A stretch of 15,113 nucleotides of DNA from an uncultured Kiritimatiellota bacterium (GTDB lineage Bacteria; Verrucomicrobiota; Kiritimatiellia; RFP12; UBA1067), in NCBI GenBank assembly GCA_934654805.1, contig CAKUGW010000077.1, forward strand, positions 1 to 15,113. The letters are read 5' to 3'. The notes under the pieces were generated by a model. The model ran no database searches and was not told the DNA's origin. It saw nothing but the letters and a program-made list of their open reading frames with translations. Position 1 is the stretch's first letter; every line of letters begins with the position of its first letter. Made by a program: the position numbers and the translations under genes. This document shows positions 12,722 to 15,113 of the stretch, piece by piece.

Positions 12722-14691
12722 CAGATGGCCTCCTTTGAAAGGTCCGTGTACGAAAGGCGCCCGTCCACGATGACGAGCGGCTCCTTGCCGGCCTGCTCCC
12801 CGCAGGCGACGAGGCGGCGCAGGAGGCGGCGCGGCGTCCGGCGCGCGCCGACGTGGAAGACGCAGGCCTCGGCCAGCTCGAGCGCCTGGCGGAGGAAGAT
12901 GTCCGAGGTGATGGGCCGCGCGCAGCGCAGGGCGACGACGTCGAAGCGCCGGCGCAGGATGGCGACGTCCTCCGCGAGCAGCCGCGTCTCCGACGGCGAG
13001 AGCGCCTTCAGGCTCGCGACCGCGAACCACGCCTTCGCCCCCTTCACGTAGAGCGTCGAGAGCGCCTCGGCGCCCTCCGGCTCGCGGAACGTCTTCGCCT
13101 CGACGATCTCGACGAGGACGGAGTGCCGCCCGGACATCGTCAGGTTCCAGTGCATCGCCTCCGCCAGCTCGTCGACGAACCGGCAGCCCGGAAGCAGCCC
13201 GAAGAAGACGACGGCGCGCGTGCCGGTCTCCTTCTCGAGCCGGAAGCAGATGCGGTCGATGAGGTCCTTGTGCTCGACGCCCTTCGGGCAGCGGTCCTTC
13301 GGGACGACGGCGCCCAGCAGGCGCACGCCCAGGTAGCACGCCACCTCGCGTGGGCTGCGCACGCGCCCGAAGGCGAAGTCCGCCAGCACCAGCAGCGCCA
13401 GCAGGCCGCCCGCGGCGAACAGCCCCCCGGCGAGGCCGAGCGCGACGTTCTTCCTCGAGAGCGGCGAGGCGACCTTCCCGCCCGTCGCGCGCTCGACCTG
13501 CGCGAGGTCGCCGGAGACCGACGCCTGGAGGTAGCGGATGTCCGAGATCGTCTCCTCCAGCCCCTGGATCGTCGCCTGTAGCGTCTCGCGCCGGCGGCGG
13601 AAGCCCTCGAACTGCGGCAGGAGGCGAACGAGCGTCGTCAGCTGCCGCTCGTTCGCGGCGATCTCCTTCTCCAGCGCCTCCTTGCCGGACTTCTGGACCT
13701 CGTACTCGATCTCGGTGTCCTTGAGCTTTTCGTAGACGGCCGTCAGGCGCTCAAGCTCCACGCTGGTCATCGCCGGCATCTCGTTCTCCTTGAGGAAGGC
13801 GTCGAGCTTCGCCCGGCTGTCCGCCTGCGCCTTCAGGACGACGGCGAGGCGCGGGTTCTTGTCCGTGTAGAGCGTCCGCAGGCGCGCGACCTCCTTCTCC
13901 GCGCGGAGGACGTCCTCCTGCAGGGCCTTGAGCTCGTCGGCGCGGCCGAACGCCTTGACGGAGACGGCGCCAAGTTCCTCCTTCAGCCGCTTCGCGCGCA
14001 GCGCCCCGTTCGTCACCCTCACGGCGGCCTCGGAAAGGCGCACCTTCTGGTCGGAGATCGTCGTCCGCAGGCGGTCGGCGTCCTCCTCCGGCGAGAGCAG
14101 CCCGTCCGCCTGCGCGAGCCGCTGCTCCTCGCCGTCGATCTGCGCGATCTGGTCCGTCAGTTCCTGGCGCCGCGCGCCGATCGTCGTGAGCCACTTCTCG
14201 AGCTCGGCGCGGCGGTAGGCCTCGTACTCCTTCAGGCAGACGTCGGCGAAGGCGTTCGCCTTCTCGACGGCGCGCGCCTCCGTGCTGGCCTTCGTCGTGA
14301 TCTCGAAGAGGCGCGGGTCCCAGCGGTTCTGCTCGACCGAGAGGTCGATCCACGCGCGCAGGCGCTCCACGCCCACGAGGCCCGCCTCCTCGATGTAGGT
14401 GCGCACGAGCGCGGCGCGCGTGAGGATCTGGAGGACCTGCTTGGCGTCCAGCGCCGGAATCTTCGCCGCGCTCTTGGGGTAGAACTGCAGCTTCGTCGTG
14501 ACGACGGCCCGTTCGCAGGAGCGGGCCGTGCGCCGCGCGAGCAGCGCCGTGAGCGCGCCGGAGACGACGACAAGCGCCGCGAGAAACGCCCACAGCCAGC
14601 GGCGGGCGATGATCTGCACGATGCCCCGGAGGGCGTTCAGCCGCCGCAGCCGGAGCTCTTCCGTGTCAAGTTCCTCTTTCGTGTCGTTCAA
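12721..14691 (-). CDS. Wzz/Wzc-like polysaccharide co-polymerase with degenerate kinase domain, TTG start
   Basis: 656 residues. Two membrane helices (about 32-52 and 414-438) enclose a periplasmic part rich in coiled coil (about 140-400), the layout of Wzz/Wzc chain-length regulators. The cytoplasmic C-terminus (about 440-656) aligns in order with BY-kinases. However, the Walker A position reads FFGLLPGCRFVDELAEAM (496-513) with no GKS/GKT, the Walker A' strand reads SVLVEIVEA without Asp, and there is no C-terminal Tyr cluster. It is therefore probably kinase-dead. TTG at 14691 is chosen because GGGAGGTG lies 5 bases upstream and the sequence upstream belongs to the overlapping gene. It likely sets polymer length together with the WzyC and Wza-like proteins. 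Confidence 0.9.
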   Translation of the reverse strand: MNDTKEELDTEELRLRRLNALRGIVQIIARRWLWAFLAALVVVSGALTALLARRTARSCERAVVTTKLQFYPKSAAKIPALDAKQVLQILTRAALVRTYIEEAGLVGVERLRAWIDLSVEQNRWDPRLFEITTKASTEARAVEKANAFADVCLKEYEAYRRAELEKWLTTIGARRQELTDQIAQIDGEEQRLAQADGLLSPEEDADRLRTTISDQKVRLSEAAVRVTNGALRAKRLKEELGAVSVKAFGRADELKALQEDVLRAEKEVARLRTLYTDKNPRLAVVLKAQADSRAKLDAFLKENEMPAMTSVELERLTAVYEKLKDTEIEYEVQKSGKEALEKEIAANERQLTTLVRLLPQFEGFRRRRETLQATIQGLEETISDIRYLQASVSGDLAQVERATGGKVASPLSRKNVALGLAGGLFAAGGLLALLVLADFAFGRVRSPREVACYLGVRLLGAVVPKDRCPKGVEHKDLIDRICFRLEKETGTRAVVFFGLLPGCRFVDELAEAMHWNLTMSGRHSVLVEIVEAKTFREPEGAEALSTLYVKGAKAWFAVASLKALSPSETRLLAEDVAILRRRFDVVALRCARPITSDIFLRQALELAEACVFHVGARRTPRRLLRRLVACGEQAGKEPLVIVDGRLSYTDLSKEAI

Positions 14692-15113
14692 TTGAACACC
14701 TCCCAGTCTCTCTCCACGTCCGGCGGCACGCCGTCCGCCAGCGTCGCCCGGATCCTCTCCAGCACCCGCACCGTGCAGTCCTGCCCAAGCGTCGCGAGCG
14801 CGCCGAGCGTGCGGCGGCGCGCGATCCACCGCGCAAGCTGATAGGGCGAGCGCCGGCGCAGCTCGCGCCCGCGCCGCGCGAAGAGCGCGGTCGCCGCCGC
14901 GCGCCAGGCTGCGAACGCCTCGTCCCACGTCGGCGGGAGGGCCGCGCTTGTCGCGGCCGCGTCATCCGTCGGCGGGAGGGCCGCGCTTGTCGCGGCCGCG
15001 TCGTCCGTCGGCGGGAGGGCCGCGCTTGTCGCGGCCGCATCGTCCGTCGGCGGGAGGGCCGCGCTTGTCGCGGCCGCGTCGTCCGTCGGCGGGAGGGCCG
15101 CGCGCGGGAGGGC
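14688..15113 (-). CDS. C-terminal part of an unknown protein with 13-residue Ala/Pro repeats
   Basis: The last 141 codons of a gene that begins beyond the right edge. The visible part starts with at least four copies of DDAAATSAALPPT, a low-complexity Ala/Pro/Thr linker. A folded tail follows: WDEAFAAWRAAATALF, then RRRSPYQLARWIARRRT, LGALATLGQDCTVRVLERI and finally PPDVERDWEVFN. I recognise no family. Codon differences among the repeats are all synonymous (GAC/GAT for Asp), which supports this reading frame. It overlaps the Wzc-like gene by TTGA and so belongs to the same operon; it may be a glycosyl- or other transferase, or a partner of the co-polymerase. The basic helical tail could contact membrane or nucleic acid, but that is speculation. 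Confidence 0.6.
   Translation of the reverse strand, partial: ALPRAALPPTDDAAATSAALPPTDDAAATSAALPPTDDAAATSAALPPTDDAAATSAALPPTWDEAFAAWRAAATALFARRGRELRRRSPYQLARWIARRRTLGALATLGQDCTVRVLERIRATLADGVPPDVERDWEVFN
14697..14704 (-). promoter_or_regulatory. strong ribosome binding site fixing a TTG start
   Basis: GGGAGGTG on the minus strand, 5 bases before the TTG at 14691-14689. It lies within the last codons of the preceding gene, whose TGA overlaps the TTG as TTGA. This decides the Wzc-like start, since no in-frame ATG or GTG with a Shine-Dalgarno match lies nearby. Confidence 0.75.
14929..15113. repeat. 39-bp tandem repeats, each with a 7-bp-stem hairpin
   Basis: Units start at 14929, 14968, 15007, 15046 and 15085, an exact 39-bp period (13 codons). 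The first four are nearly identical, differing only in the short spacer near the unit end. Each contains GGCCGCG, loop CTTGT, then CGCGGCC, a perfect inverted repeat. The fifth unit breaks off after GGCCGCG and jumps to another GGGAGGGC 15 bp on, still in frame. The array runs off the window edge, so the total copy number is unknown. Confidence 0.95.

Noticed and set aside
10247..13051. Very long plus-strand frame of 934 codons
   Set aside because: It is antisense to four clearly recognised genes; long opposite-strand frames are expected in GC-rich DNA, and its Arg/Glu/Val-rich translation has no domain.
14929..15113. CRISPR array
   Set aside because: The repeats are directly adjacent with no unique spacers, the 39-bp period is a multiple of three, and the array is open in the operon reading frame.

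Overview
This window looks like a chromosomal segment of a GC-rich, Gram-negative, probably anaerobic bacterium. A lipoprotein-type outer-membrane polysaccharide export channel implies a double membrane. The CBS/ATPase + DRTGG gene pair is typical of fermentative anaerobes (Clostridia, Thermotogae, spirochaetes, gut PVC bacteria). The ORF6N-type gene is common in gut metagenomes. A Verrucomicrobiota/Kiritimatiellota-like gut bacterium fits best, but that placement is inference only. TGA is used as a normal stop by most genes here.

Layout. (1) Positions 1-1567, minus strand: a DRTGG-domain protein followed by a CBS-pair + GHKL ATPase fusion, with an extended -10 promoter in front. (2) 1587-3639, minus strand: a two-gene glycosyltransferase unit (GT8-like then GT2) with its own promoter. 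(3) 3711-5062, plus strand: a lower-GC island with a divergent promoter and an ORF6N + phospholipase-D-like gene. That gene contains two copies of a perfect 27-bp palindrome. It is followed by a short coding-like frame interrupted by one TGA. (4) 5103 to the right edge, minus strand: a long, tightly packed exopolysaccharide operon. In transcription order it holds an unknown protein with 13-residue repeats (partial), a Wzz/Wzc-like co-polymerase with a degenerate kinase domain, a Wza-like export lipoprotein, an alkaline-phosphatase-superfamily enzyme, a STAS protein, a GT4 glycosyltransferase, a WzyC-type polymerase/ligase and a membrane-anchored GH9 glycosidase.

How it fits together. The right-hand operon has the parts of a Wzy-type surface polysaccharide system: sugar transfer, polymerisation, chain-length control and export. 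It also carries a regulatory STAS switch and a GH9 hydrolase that may trim or release the polymer. The genes are joined by ATGA, TTGA or TGATG overlaps, so translation is probably coupled. Two genes (GT4 and the Wzc-like protein) start at TTG. No full initiating sugar transferase or flippase is visible; they may lie to the right of the window.

The most interesting signals are small repetitive elements inside coding sequence, all kept in frame: the palindromes in the ORF6N gene, a 9-bp minisatellite in the GT4 gene, and 39-bp hairpin-bearing tandem repeats in the rightmost gene. No rRNA, tRNA, CRISPR or insertion sequence was recognised.
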